This document shows positions 1-11,853 of a DNA stretch of 64,000 nucleotides, piece after piece. The position numbers were made by a program, and so were the translations under genes. The notes under the pieces are model-generated. The model was not told where the DNA came from, did no database searches, and was given only the letters and a program-made list of their open reading frames with translations. Every line of letters starts with the position of its first letter. Position 1 is the stretch's first letter. The DNA comes from Kalmusia sp. IMI 367209 (Eukaryota; Ascomycota; Dothideomycetes; Pleosporales; Didymosphaeriaceae), in NCBI GenBank assembly GCA_027946365.1, contig JAPEUQ010000001.1, positions 868,001 through 932,000 on the forward strand, read 5' to 3'.

Positions 1-1838
1 ATCGGCCAATTGTGTCCTCATCAAGTGCACCGCCACATCAAGTTCAAACCTCTCAAAGCCACGTTAATTCTGGTGTCAGTGAAAGCCCTATCTCTATAAG
101 GACAATTCCATCTCGCAATGGCATTGAAAAAGCCCAAGGATCACTCGAAAATATACCGGGAGCCTTCACCTTTTACATCGGGCCTACTGGAACTTCGGAC
201 GCGTACTTGCTTCGGCGACAAGCTTTTCTTAACGATGATTGTACAAAAAGCGTAGCAACAGGTCTTAAATTCCGCTTAGCTGAGAGGCCGAACCAAGGAC
301 TCAGTCCTCAAGAAAACGGGGACATCAGCCTGCCTCCCACTGTGTTTGGAATCACCGACTACGCGATCATAGATAACGCAGAGCCCCGAGCAGATCCTAG
401 TCATCTGAATGATCTTTGGTCTGAGTTGTGGCAAATCGTCAATCGAAATACGGCCAGGCGGCTGGTTCGACTTTACATTCGATTTGTAGAACCCTATTTC
501 CCACTCCTAACCATTAGTCAGGCATCAAAAAGTCCTGATGAGTTGGACAGTATGACGTTGGCTCTCTTAGCAGGCATATGTGCGACAGCAGCCCCTTTCT
601 CAATCTACGATGAGGCCTTGTACACGTTGCTACCACGACCTCCTTCGACTCAACAACTTTACCGAATATGCTGGCTAGCATTGTGGCAAGAGTTGCATGC
701 ACCTACGTTACGAACACTCCAAGCATGTCTGATTCTTCAGCATCGGCCCCCATGCAATCCTGTCCTGTCTGCCACTGCTTTCCAATGGTCTCTGATGTCT
801 ACAGCTGTGTCGGTTGCGCAGACTATTGGTCTTCACCGAGAGCCAGCGTCATGGCATCTTATTCCAATCGAGGAAAGAAAGCTTCGTCGACGATTATGGT
901 GGGCACTATATACCATGGAAAAATGGTTTTCCCTTGCACGAGGAATGCCAAGTCATATTACCGATGAGGAGTATGACGTTGAGACACTGGGTTCACCAGA
1001 CCTAGAAGGAAGCTTTTCTACGACGAGCACTTCACAAACACATTTTGAGAATCTAGTATCATTGACTGTCATCTTGGCCGAAGTGCGACAGACATTCTAC
1101 ACCGTTCGAGCGACAAGACGAACGTCGAGCGACTTGCAAGTAAGTCTTGAGGCTGCTCGACCTCTTCGCGAAAAGCTTCGTGATTGGAATGAACAGCTTC
1201 CTGACAGCTCCAAAAGTAGACAGCGATCCGAAAAAGGCCAGTCAGACCCTACGGTACATGGATTAGACGCTAATGCTTCCCTCTTTCTCTCCTATATTGC
1301 CACTCACATGACACTTTTACGGGCATTGTTACGACCTCTGGACCAGTGGTCGAATATAGTCCAACATTCCCCACAAGAAGCAAAGACACTCTATGAAGTC
1401 GCTTTAGCAGTTGTCAAAGGGGCTATTATCTGTGTTAGAGAACTAGTTGAGTTCGTTGAAGACCTCAGGGACGCCCAGTGGAATGCGTTTTGGCACAGCT
1501 GTAAGACAGATTCTTCTGTAATATTATTTCAGCATAACTAAGTGAAATTATGTACAGGGAGTCGACCAAATTTCGCAATCGCCGGATCATTCATGATTCA
1601 TCTATTATTCATCACTACACCACCTCGGAATCAACCGAACCCTTTCCATAACGACTCACTATACTTCAACGTAGAGTTGGAAGAACTTCACAAGTTGATC
1701 AAGAGATGGCGTTGGGCGAATAGGATCTCTTCTAACAGCGCAGCAGGCGCAAAAGGACTAACCAATCTCGGCTTATTCAAAGTCGAAACTTTATTAGCAT
1801 CTCTAGGTACCGATGCGCTACCTGTAGATCCCCTCTAA
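1..1838 (+). CDS. Fungal-specific transcription factor (fungal_trans domain), 5' partial
   Basis: The reading frame is open from the left edge of the window, so the start and any N-terminal Zn2Cys6 or C2H2 DNA-binding domain lie outside. The visible protein carries the middle-homology region of fungal regulators (fungal_trans): RLYIRFVEPYFPLL, then LQACLILQHR, TIGLHREPASW and RRRLWWALYTMEKWFSLARGMP. One intron, 1501-1557 (GTAAGA...TACAG), joins AFWHS to WSRPNFAIAGSFM, a junction typical of this family; the stop is at 1836-1838. It is convergent with the dioxygenase gene, only 32 bp away. By family knowledge it is a nuclear regulator, often of a neighbouring catabolic cluster; the target here is inference. 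The family call is firm, the DNA-binding class is unknown. Confidence 0.88.
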
Positions 1839-1870
1839 CAGAACATATGAAATTAATTGATCCTCAATCC

Positions 1871-3174
1871 CTAGCAAAGATTCAGTAAGACCCTACTCTC
1901 GTCCTTAGCGCACTCCCCATCATCTTCTTCAACGAGACTTGGAATTGGCACGTTAGCTAGAGCAGTCAGCCTGAATGCGTGACGACGATCACCTGGGGCG
2001 TAGTCTAGAGTCTGTGAATGCTGAGTTATGCGTTGATCCCACAAGACAATTGTGCCAGGCTCGTAGCGAACGCGGCAAGCAAAGTCTTGGCCCCTATTGA
2101 CATGGTCGAACAGGAACTTGAGCAAGTAGTCTAAGACATCACAATCAGTCCATTAATCACGCTCAAATACTGGGCGTTTGAGACAACATACCCGACTCCT
2201 CTTCGTCCCATCCAACGATGCTTTGTGTGTATGACGAGTTAACGAACAAAGCCTTCTGTCCAGTGACAGGGTGCACGGTCACAACAGGATGTATGGACTT
2301 CGTGATTGGTCGACGAAGAACCGCCTGGTTGCCATTGTCTCGAATCTCTCGCATGATCGGATTGGCGGTCGTGTGAACAGCTTTGAGACCTTCTAGTCGC
2401 TTTCGGAATGATGGCGAGAGGCGCATGAATGCTTTGTGCATCTATGAAATGTTAACGATCATAACAAGCTAAGTTCTTTCATATTATACTGACATTTGAA
2501 ATAATTGTGTCACCTCCTGACCCCTGTGGTGATTCCAGCATACAGAAGAAGGTTAATCCCGGGGGTTGGCTCTCTGGAGATTGATCGACGTGAAATTGGA
2601 TAGGACTCTTTCTCTGCCACGACTTTCGTATCCGCAGATCATCCCTCGAGTCATAAACAATCACAAATTCTTCTGGGCCATTCTGAGGATGGGGCATCCA
2701 GCCGTGCTTGTGGAGAGGGCCGAAATGGGACGCTATCCGCTTCTGCTCCTCGAAACCGATGTCGAGGTACTTCTGCTCCCGGAGAACGACACATCCCCGC
2801 TGGGCGGTCAGCAAGGCGAGTTCATTGAGTCCCTCTTTAGAAAGTTCAGTCTGATACAGTAATTAGAACTCGGTCGTTCACCGCTTGCTAGGAGGCTTAC
2901 TATTTGGACGCCTTGAAGTTCCGTGCCACAGTGAGGACTAAGTTCGAAGACATTGCTCGCAGTATTCAAGAGGTTCTGCATTGCTGGGTCTGCACGGTGA
3001 CCTGGATCATCATGCTCAAAGGTACCGACTGGCTCGACTTTCTCGAGAGGGTCATAATGTGCTAAAAAAACTAATGTTAGCTCATTCTCACCCTTTGCAA
3101 GCAGACTCACGAAGATAGTCTGGATAGAGAGGCTCTTTCGCCTGAGTTGATTTTGGCTCTGCGGGTGCGATCAT
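1871..3174 (-). CDS. TauD/TfdA-family Fe(II)/2-oxoglutarate dioxygenase (sulfonate/taurine dioxygenase-like)
   Basis: Five exons on the minus strand: 3174-3111, 3061-2901, 2850-2494, 2441-2192 and 2130-1871. Together they encode 363 aa with no internal stop. The fold signature is complete. An HxD pair lies in FHVDQSPES (about H162 and D164), followed by PPGLTFFCMLES and GGDT. The distal iron ligand is in WDQRITQHSQTLDY (about H315), and RRHAFRLT provides the 2-oxoglutarate-binding arginine. By family knowledge such enzymes hydroxylate taurine or other sulfonates (yeast Jlp1) or unrelated acids, using O2 and 2-oxoglutarate. The exact substrate cannot be read from the sequence. The gene is divergent from an MFS permease across about 700 bp, which suggests a shared promoter and an uptake-plus-oxidation pair (inference). 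Confidence 0.9.
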
Positions 3175-3869
3175 AATGAAATATGACAATGACTTTGGTA
3201 TCCTACTCCGTATATTTGGTCTTGTGTTTTTTGATCGTGGTGTGTTTGAAGCTTCCCTTTGATGGATTTATATGAGAGCATCGATGCAAACCTGTTCCCC
3301 GCGCTCTCCTGACACAATCACTCGGCGAAAAACCATTCACTTCTTTCCGCACAAATCTTATATTTGATGTTGCGCGCTGCAGCGCTGAAGCCTATCGACG
3401 AGTCATGCACGAAGCTAGTCCCCACACCAGCTGCTCTTATCGAACGGCGAATGCTTGGGCGCGCCGTATTCAGATAAAGTTGGCCGCACTCAACGGTTTC
3501 TTCCATTTTCAGTTCGCCGCCCTCGGGACGAGCTCATCCGCACAGTGTACATGCAGGCGTGCTTCGGCGCTGAGCACACGCCTGCGCGCAAGTTCGTTCC
3601 AATGCGAGCGGCCACCGCGATACACACCCCGGATAAATGAACCAATAACAAGTGAGTTATAAACTATCACTCTGATTGTTATCTCGGAACGGGCAGCAGT
3701 CTAGTAGACAGGATGTTTATCGAGCGCAAAAGACACCGTGTATTTATGTTCCGCAGATCTCATTCTTGACATCTTGCTTGATCACGGTCATTCAAACCAA
3801 CTATTTCGGTTGCTCCAGAACCCTGTTTTCTGTGCATTTAATTGAAGAGAGCCTGTGTACAAACCCAAC
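3175..3869. other. Divergent intergenic region (dioxygenase / MFS permease)
   Basis: About 695 bp between two outward-facing start codons, so it must hold both promoters. A GC-richer core (about 3380-3620) carries short open frames on both strands that lack protein-like features. No RNA gene or repeat was seen. Confidence 0.6.
3264..3276 (-). promoter_or_regulatory. TATA-like element upstream of the TauD-type gene
   Basis: On the minus strand the sequence reads CATATAAATCC about 95 bp upstream of the ATG at 3174. Position and sequence fit a TATA box, but fungal TATA boxes are not strict, so this is only suggestive. Confidence 0.35.
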
Positions 3870-5686
3870 ATGGGCGCCCCCGAGGTGACCGACAAGGTCA
3901 AGGCCATGCAACCTCGTGCTGAAGACCAAATCTCTAGCCCAATAGAGAAGGGCTCTGTTGAATTGTCCGCCGAAGCCGCCGTCAAAGCTGTCAAGGCTGG
4001 TCGAGCAAAGGACGTTGACATTGCCGCACAGATCATCGCGGAACACGGTCACGAGATGGGCAATGGGTGGACCGCTGAAGAGGAGAAAAGACTCATAAGA
4101 AAGGTAGATTACAGGCTGGTACCAATTGTACGTTTCTCCTGAACGAAAATCGATCAAAACTGATCTCCCTACAGTTGTTCGTCTGCGCTACGCTGTCAGG
4201 TCTCGACAAGACTGCCATCTCCGGAGCAGCTATCTACGGACTTAGACAAGACCTCAATCTGACAGGCAGCCAGTACTCGTGGTGCGGTTCTGCTCCGTTC
4301 TTCGGGGGCCTACTTTTCATGGGACCGGCCGCATATGGCCTGCAACATTTTCCTGCGATCAAGTTCTTCGCGTTTAACGTCTTGATGTGGGGGGTCACCG
4401 CAATGTGCATGGCAGCTTGTAAAAACTTTGCGGGCCTGTTCATCTGCCGGTTTCTCCTAGGCGGTTTTGAAGCTCTATTGATTCCTGCAATAACCCTGGT
4501 CATTACTATGTGGTATAAACCAAAGGAACAACCGAAGAGAAACGCGTACGTCTTGCAAGATTGGCTCGATGCACTTTACTGATTCCTTACGCAGAATAAT
4601 TCTCAACGTCATTGCACCTATCCTCAATGGCTTTATCTCGTGGTTAGTGAGTTACCACAAGGGTTCATTTGCCGGATGGAAGATCATTTTCCTTGCGCTG
4701 GGAGCGTTCACGTTCCTCTGGGCTTTTGTGGTCTATTCATTTCTGTAAGCCGTTCTTCAGTGTACTTGAGTCGAACTAAATCTGATCATTTAAGGCCGAA
4801 TAACCCGCTTGACGCGAAGTGGCTTACTGGACGCGAAAAACTCATGATCATCCAACGAAAAGCTTCCGACAACACTGGCGTTGAGTCAAAGGTGTTCAAA
4901 AAAGAGCAAGCATGGGAAGCCATGTTAGATCCGAAGACATGGCTCATCTGGTTCGCCATCGTCACGCTCCAAGTGCCAAATGGTGGCCTAACCACCTTCA
5001 ATACTCTCATTATTTCCGGTCTCGGATTTGACCCCTTGCAGACCTCCCTGCTAGCTATGCCTCCAGGTTTTATGTCAACAGTTTCTGGCATTGCACTTTC
5101 GTTCCTCGCGGCGACTACGCGCAAGTATCGCATCGCTATCGTTTCGACATCAATTCTGCTTCCTCTTCTTGGGGCTATTCTTTGCTATGCTCTTCCACGT
5201 ACCAATCTTGCTGGACAGCTCGTTGGACTTTAGTGAGTCACGTTATTAATTTATTCCTGATGACTTCACTGACGCAATGCAGTATATTGTACACGTACTG
5301 GGCTCCGTATGTTACCCTCGTCTCTATTTACCAAGCCAACACTGCCGGCCATACGAAGAAGTAAGTCCTAACAATACTAATGAATTGATAATATCAAGCT
5401 CACGAAATCCTTCAGGGTCGTTCTATTCGCCTTCTATTACATCGCTTGGGCCGTCGGGAACATCATCGGGCCTCAGACATTTCGTCAAGATCAGGCTCCT
5501 GCTTACACGGGGGGTACCATCGCAATGATTGTATGCTATGTCGTAGCTATCTCCTTGATTCTGATATACGGATTCCTCTGTAGAAAGGACAACAGCAAGC
5601 GCGTCGATGAGAATGCAGCTGCGGGTGATGATGATTGGCTAGACATGACAGACAAGGAGATTAAGGGATTTAGGTATACAACCTAA
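3870..5686 (+). CDS. MFS permease, anion:cation symporter family (Dal5/allantoate permease-like)
   Basis: Six exons: 3870-4127, 4175-4545, 4595-4744, 4795-5232, 5283-5360 and 5416-5686. They give 521 aa. The start chosen is the ATG at 3870. A cytosolic N-terminus leads to KRLIRKVDYRLVPI, the usual entry to helix 1 in ACS-type fungal permeases, followed by about twelve hydrophobic segments. The family loop after helix 4, RFLLGGFEALLIPAI then MWYKPKEQPKRNA, is present, and the C-terminus is polar (DNSKRVDE, WLDMTDKEIKGF). The family imports organic anions such as allantoate, ureidosuccinate, nicotinate, pantothenate or dipeptides at the plasma membrane; the substrate here is not determined. It is divergent from a TauD-type dioxygenase, so uptake of that enzyme's substrate is an attractive but untested idea. 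Confidence 0.9.
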
Positions 5687-6523
5687 GGGAAAATATCATT
5701 GCGAGGACCATTTGCACATGATGTATGTTTCATATTACGCATTGATAAATCACCGTGAATGACTGAATGAAAACACGCACAGTCCGCCTGCTTATGTTGT
5801 CTCTTCTAAGTTACTACCGCTATTCAGGGTAATTCCCATTCAATCTCTAAGTTCTTATTCGACGAATTCTAGTCTCTTCCTAGTCATGTCTTCTAGAATT
5901 GTTGCTTGTACTTATTGCATATCAAGACTTATTTTCTACTAATTGCAATCTCAAGGGACTGCCTTTCCCCTCATTCATGATTTAGCGGTCATCGTGGGTA
6001 TCAATCAGTCGATGTCTTCTAGAAAGAATCTATGTGATGAAGGTTCCTACAGAAATAACTGAAGTTGGTCCTCTTCGATATTCGAGGCTTAAGGTAGATT
6101 CTGGCTATTGGCGCAGCACCTACCCTCCCGTTGGCGCACTAGCGAAGCAGACGCTGCTTGGGATTCTTCGTATTGGCGATGGAGAGATTTGATGGCATTC
6201 CAAAAGTCCTAGACTAAGAAACGAACTTCGTGCTACTATAGGGTTTAATAGCTACGGCCGTGAGCTCTGGAACGATAGTGGTGGTCGTTTGTTGAAAGAG
6301 CACGAGGCTCGTGACCTTTGAGCCGAGACTTTATCTTGTACGAGTGCAACTGTGAAGACTATAAGTCGACGGTGCTGGGGATCACGTGGTCAGGATACTG
6401 CAGTCGTAGTGATGCGGAGACATATTTATTAAAAGTGTAGCGCAATTACGTATTTTGACGTTCTGGGTGATTTTGTACTCTAAAAAAATATCGCATCTAT
6501 GTTACAACGTGCAGTCCAATCAT
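5687..6523. other. Convergent intergenic region, no gene seen
   Basis: About 840 bp between the 3' ends of two permease genes that face each other. I see only short chance open frames and no RNA gene, repeat or transposon end. Confidence 0.55.
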
Positions 6524-8115
6524 TCAATTCTCTGGCCGGAATGGCCATTTTCGAAACAACAGCCACGCTGTCCCATATATTCCCGCGCCGAAAGTCAACA
6601 GCCCTGCATACGTGCCGAAACCTACGAGATACTTCGGTGCATCTTCACTCGGAAATAGATAGCTGCCATATATTTGCGCTAGATTACCCATGCCATTGAT
6701 CATAGCAAGGCAGATTGCTCGTGTTTCTGGATGTAACGGGCCTAGTGACACAGAAGCGAAGGAGAGCGCAAGCGGGTTCGCTGTCCATATAGCGCTGTTG
6801 ATGAAGCAAAGAAATACGTAACGTGGAATGTAGGCGTAAATTCCGGCAGTCAGGGCGCAGAAAACGGCACCTAGGATCAGGGCAGCTGTAATCAGGATTG
6901 GACGGTACGATGTAATTCGATCGGCGAGGATGCAAGTTGGGACAGCGATGGCAAAGGCGACGATGTACAAAGGCACGGTCATATATCTGGTGCCTGTCAG
7001 TATCGTTTGAGATGTGAGGAATGTCAATTGACTTACTGTGCTTCAGAACCAGAGTATCCCAGACCCTGGACAAGCGTTGGATTGAAGTAGCTCAAGCTGT
7101 AGCATCCGATGATAGTCATGTAGCCGATGCATAGCCACCAGACACGCCAATTGCTCACGGCGCTGATGAACGCACGCCAGTGAGACACCGAGGCGACTTC
7201 TCCATCTGCGCCAGAGCTTGTTATACCATCGGCTTTAAGACGAGCAACAGCTAGTCTGCGCTGTTCGGGCGTAAGGCGCTTCGTTGTCGCAGGATAATCG
7301 AGTAGAAAGAAGGGTGCGATGATCGCGCAGCTGACAGTAGCGACTCCTTCGACGATGAACAACCTATTCCTTTTAAATTGCGAAAATTCATTGATTGAGT
7401 CATGATACTAACCATTTCCACCCTCTGATCCCGTGGGCACCATCAAGGGAATCAACTATGGCGCCAGCGATGATACCGCCGAACGCCCCAGACAAGATCC
7501 CGGCGGAGAGAAATGTCATGAAGCGCTTGGATTGCTCCTTCCTTCGATACCAAGTCGAGATTATGAAAAGAATGGCGGGACTGAAGCCGGCCTCCATCAC
7601 GCCCAGAAGGAAGCGCATGCCGAGTAGCTGCGCAGGCGTTTTGACGAGCGACATGAGCGCAGCGACGGAGCCCCACAACAGCATGAGGAAAGGAACATAT
7701 CGTGAAGGACGGGTTCGCGACAGGATCATGCTGCTAGCTGTTATCAAGGTATCTGTGAATAGGTGAATGAGAGTGCTCACTTCGAAGGAATTTCCGCAAT
7801 CACATATCCAACCTGGAACACGACGATGGCCAGAAAGTACTGCGTCGAGTTGAGTCCGATGTCGCTGGCCATGCCGGCGACCCTTGCGTTGCCGATGTTG
7901 GTCCTGTCCATGTAGGAAAAGCAATAGAGAACCCATATTGTAGGCATCAGGAATAAGTCGACCTTGCGAACCAACTTCTTTTCCTCGTCTGTCCCTTCGA
8001 CAAAACTGGTCGCAATAACCTCCCTCTTCTCGTCAGCATGAGCAACATTGTCAATCGCCTCGGCCCATCCCTTTTCTTCATGTAAATTTGTGGCCATAGC
8101 TGTCTTTTCTCGCAT
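6524..8115 (-). CDS. MFS permease, anion:cation symporter family (Tna1/vitamin-transport-like)
   Basis: Four exons: 8115-7781, 7733-7413, 7363-7037 and 6986-6524, encoding 481 aa. A second ATG six codons in (8097) is an equally possible start. Features typical of ACS permeases are EEKKLVRKVDLFLMP, YMDRTNIGNARVAGM (helix 1-2 loop with the DRTNIGNA signature), EIPSN, GMRFLLGVMEAGFSP and WYRRKEQSKRF. About twelve hydrophobic helices end in FRKWPFRPEN. Splice choices were fixed by frame: acceptors at 7734, 7364 and 6987 keep the signature motifs intact. The family transports nicotinate, biotin, pantothenate and similar organic anions across the plasma membrane. It is the second such permease within 5 kb and is convergent with the first. 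Confidence 0.9.
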
Positions 8116-8655
8116 ATCTCTATAGAGAGAACGACATGCGGGAAAGACGCCTTGCGAATGCGTCTTGTAGATTGGCTTATAAAGGGCTCTCGTGGAATCA
8201 TCGCGCCGCAGCTCTAACGCGAACTAATGCGTCACACCCCAGGTGCCGGCACCTGCCAGCCGGATCTCATCATTCCCCACGGGGTACTTTCCCCGCAACT
8301 CGGTTCACGTTTCCCATCGCCGTACGTGCAGTGCTCTCATGCGCATTTCGGGTTCGGTGCTTCAAATGTTTGGTGTGAGATCGGAGGTGCGCTGGTGTCC
8401 CCGACGAAAAGCGTGGGGAAGGAGCGCTAGCTAGGGCTATGGAGATGCCCCCTTATCAACATGGTATAGACGTTCATCCGAGGTAACGGGAAGTATGCCG
8501 ATTGACTGATGAAATACTCGCCACGCATGGTCTCACAAGGTTCTTGAGATTTGATTTCAGTGGGATCAGGTGAGAATTGTTCACGGCCATCTCTGGACGT
8601 CTATAGTATCGAAGTTTATTTATATCGTCCCAGCATAAGCAATGGAGTCTAGTCA
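8116..8655. other. Intergenic region, permease promoter side
   Basis: About 540 bp upstream of the second permease and downstream of the AhpD-fold gene; both are on the minus strand. Apart from the TATA-like element I see no gene. Confidence 0.55.
8171..8182 (-). promoter_or_regulatory. TATA-like and CCAAT motif upstream of second permease
   Basis: Read on the minus strand the segment is CTTTATAAGCCAATC, about 60 bp upstream of the ATG at 8115. It combines a TATA-like core with a CCAAT pentamer; function is inferred from position only. Confidence 0.35.
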
Positions 8656-9589
8656 TTATACCTCGTGTTCGATATCGCCTACTCTAGGAACTTTATGTAG
8701 CCTCAGTCCACAGAACTTGGCCACAAATTCAATCTGAGTTGCGTCAGCGTCCACAACAACATAACGTAATTCAGATACACTTACACATTGATGTATAGTT
8801 TCAACGTCTTCCTTACTAACTCCAATCCTTCGCGTGCCTCTCAGATGCCATCCCGTTTCCCGTGGTAAGTTCTGAATCATGATACCGCCAAGGACTGTGA
8901 GTTCTGTTTCGACATCGTTAAGGATGCTATGGTCGGAGAGGTAGAGCCCATAGCTGATGTTCTTGCTAATCCAATCTGGTAGTCCGTAAGCGTAAGCCTC
9001 CGCTTCAGGATGTAGAACCATACCAAAGTCCTTCTGTGACGAAAGTGCATTGTCAATAGCCCCTTGATTGTGCTTATAAAGCCGATCCTGCCACGCAAAT
9101 CCCCGTTTCGCGTTGGCTTCATCGCATTGCCATCCTTCTCTGCTCTGTAATTAGTACACAACTTTTTTACCACATTTGCGACCCTGCCTACCTTGAAAAC
9201 GAATAATCTTTATCTTCGGGCGCAGTGATAGCATCAATATCAAAGATCGCATCCAGTGGCTTGCAAACGCCTGCAACACACACCAGCTTTAACAAAGTCT
9301 CGCGAATGCGACGCATCAACGCTTGTCGCTGCTCGGGCGTCTGATACTCCGGCCGCTTGATGAGTTCTTTGTAGAGGAGAGGTGCGAATTCGGGTTGGTT
9401 GCCTCCAACCATCGCAGCGAACTGAAAATGATTAGTTCAATAATATTCAGGATTTCGGATGTGACTTACTAGCAAGACATACCACTTATCCTTCCCGACA
9501 GTCTTCGATGGGAATTTCTCCTCAACTGCTTCAAAGAGTGCGAGCGCTTCTTCTTCTGTAGGATCGCGTGGGAAATCGTTGACAGACAT
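8656..9589 (-). CDS. Carboxymuconolactone decarboxylase/AhpD-fold family protein
   Basis: Exons 9589-9470, 9421-9192, 9139-8785 and 8733-8656 give 260 aa. The start MSVNDFPRDPTEEEA is the first ATG of the frame. Recognisable stretches are FAAMVGGNQPEFAPLLY, TLLKLVCVAGVCKPLDAI, WQDRLYKHNQGAID and the end RVGDIEHEV, which together resemble fungal CMD-type proteins. The AhpD redox motif (CxxC followed by His) is not visible: the two cysteines in LVCVAGVC are separated by four residues. A peroxidase role therefore cannot be assumed. The last intron (8734-8784) is 51 nt and stop-free, so retention would add 17 residues. It lies head-to-head with the SDR gene (about 400 bp between starts). Confidence 0.8.
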
Positions 9590-9987
9590 CTTGATACTTT
9601 CTTTCTGCAGTTGTGATAGTAAAGTTGATATCTCTCGAAGGTAAACACTGTTGGAGTATCTCGGAAGTAGGTATCCTGCACTTCCACATTGGGTAAGGAG
9701 GCATGTTGATCTCTCCTCGGTGGAATCGCCGAGTTGTGGGCGGAGCGGGGTAGATCCCCAACCCCATGAACCGGAGAGCTGTCTCCTTCCCCGGCGTCTC
9801 TCTTTGATAGTACGGCAACTAGTCGGTTATTGTACAATTCGTTGATATTCCTTACCTTCTACAATTGCGTTTTCCATGTCATCAGAACTTTAAAATCACA
9901 CCAACCACGGTAACGGACTTCCATCTGGGAAAAAACTACCGTCGAACACGTGTTTCGCCCTGACTTTCTACCATTGTAGGATAGAAA
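9590..9987. other. Divergent promoter region (CMD-fold gene / SDR)
   Basis: About 400 bp separates two outward-facing ATGs, a size compatible with a shared bidirectional promoter. Short frames here are not protein-like. Confidence 0.55.
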
Positions 9988-10996
9988 ATGGCTTCACCCT
10001 TCCATCTCCCTTCAGGTGCTCCCAAAACCGTCATCGTAACTGGAGGCGCCGGCGGCATCGGTGCCCAAACAATCCGCACGTTCCATTCTAAAGGCTGCAA
10101 CGTCGTCATCGCGGACCTGCCCTTCTCTCAAGATGCCGCTGAACAACTCATTTCCTCGCTCTCAGACCCCAGTCGCGCGCTATATCTCGCCACCAATATT
10201 GTGGACTGGGAAAATATGCGCACCCTGTTCCGAGAAACGAAGAAGAAATTCGGGCAGGTGGACATTGTCATTGCGAATGCAGGGATGATGGAGAGCAGGG
10301 GTTTTTATGACTTTGAGGAAGATGAGTGTGGGGAACTATTGGAAAGTCAGGATTCCCAGAGGGTGATGGATGTCAATTTGAAGGGAACGTTGAATAGTGA
10401 GTGTTTACCAACGTTCGATATACAAGGTCTGATCAATGCGTGAAAGCCTTGCGCTTAGCGATGCACGCAATGAAATCGAATGCATTAGACTCGGAAGGTG
10501 CACGAGGTTCGATAATACTCATCGCTTCGACGTCCGGCTACTTTGGCGGCACCGGCGTTCTCTCGTACATTGCAACTAAGCATGGAGTTGTCGGGGCAGC
10601 GCGCGCATCTCAACGAAAAGCAAATGAGTTTAAAGTGCGTGTCAATGTTGTAGCTCCTTTTTTTACGCCTACATACATAACCGGTGGTTACTCTGATGAG
10701 TGGAAGAAGCGAGGTCTGCCAGCGAACACGGTAGAAGATGTTGCAAACGCTGTGGTAGCAACGAGTACTGACCCTGAAAGAAAAGGCCATAGTGTTATGG
10801 TATGTTACAAAAGCTCTAGGTGAACTATATCGCTAACGACAAATAGGTTGCCGGCGCTCTCATAAGAGAAATTGAAACTACAAGAACGGCGATGACGAAG
10901 CAATGGCTGGGGGAGGATATAGCGGATGTCATGGTAAAAGGTGGTCAATTTTTTGATGATATGGGAGGTTACACAATGCCAAAACCTCGAGAGTGA
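9988..10996 (+). CDS. Short-chain dehydrogenase/reductase (15-hydroxyprostaglandin dehydrogenase-like)
   Basis: Exons 9988-10396, 10447-10799 and 10847-10996 encode 303 aa. The classical SDR signatures are present: nucleotide-binding TGGAGGIG at residues 18-25, the NAG motif in IANAGMM, DVNLKGTLN, a serine region IASTSGYFGG and the catalytic YIATK at 177-181. By family knowledge it oxidises or reduces an alcohol/carbonyl with NAD(P)(H) in the cytosol. The substrate is unknown. The first intron's acceptor (TGAAAG at 10446) was chosen because it alone keeps the frame and gives GTLNTLRLAMHAM. It may act with the neighbouring dioxygenase and CMD-fold protein (inference from proximity). Confidence 0.9.
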
Positions 10997-11853
10997 GGCT
11001 ACGAAACTTGTAATACATAATAATACATAAGTATCCCTACTGAAGCAACCTCACTAGACCCATCATACCCTCCCTGAGTCCTCAATGTTGCTGCGTCACG
11101 TTTAATTCGAAAGGTGTTTGTGATCAATAATTCCAGCAACATACTTCTCTTAATCCTAGTACCAAATATTGGAATACATATAACACACCTCGAGTCCAAG
11201 TGCAAGTCCGTTCTCCCCAGTGCAGGCACCCCCACCGCAAATTCAATTCCCACAGCTACTTTTCCATGTCTCAACGCAAAGTGCAAGTGTGAGAAAAAGC
11301 TTCGGGCGATCTTGTACATGAAGGTAAAATGAAGCATTTATATTTTTCCAGAAGCACGGATTAGTTCCAGCACCAAGAGCAGCAGAACACGACAGGTTTC
11401 GATACACTGTTCATGGACTTTGTCTCCATATTCGAGTTTTTTCTTGAATATGGGCACAGTGGTATGGAATAATGCTATATGCGGTTATTTTACGGCTCTC
11501 AACTTTCTTGATCGGAGCTCACAGTACTGCCATTAGCCTTGCGTGTATGTTGGTATCAATAAATCTAATATTCAATAGCTAGTGTGAACGAAAATTGTCC
11601 TTGATGACCCGATGGAACGACCATCCTCGTACACATCTGCTGAGAAACTTTGCGCTACAAGAGATAGAGTATATGAAGATTAGTGCGCAAAAGCTCGATC
11701 AAGTATTGCGCCAAGACCTGATTAACCTACCTAGGTAAAACAATCATGGGGCGGTGCATAGATACGCCTAATCGCTTATTCGAGCTTCGCCTTTCTCTAT
11801 AAAAACCAAGAAACGACTTTCGCAATGAACCATATTCGACTATAAAGTACATC
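10997..11853. other. Intergenic region, no gene seen
   Basis: About 860 bp between the SDR and the F-box gene. Only short frames occur; no tRNA, repeat or transposon end was recognised. Confidence 0.5.

Noticed and set aside
8200..8440. Overlapping short frames upstream of the second permease
   Set aside because: Three frames overlap, none with protein-like features; consistent with promoter DNA.
1..10996. Nicotinate-utilisation (hxn) cluster
   Set aside because: Permeases, SDR and a fungal_trans regulator are reminiscent, but the oxygenase is TauD-type, not the HxnY type, and no molybdenum hydroxylase or cyclic-imide hydrolase is present.
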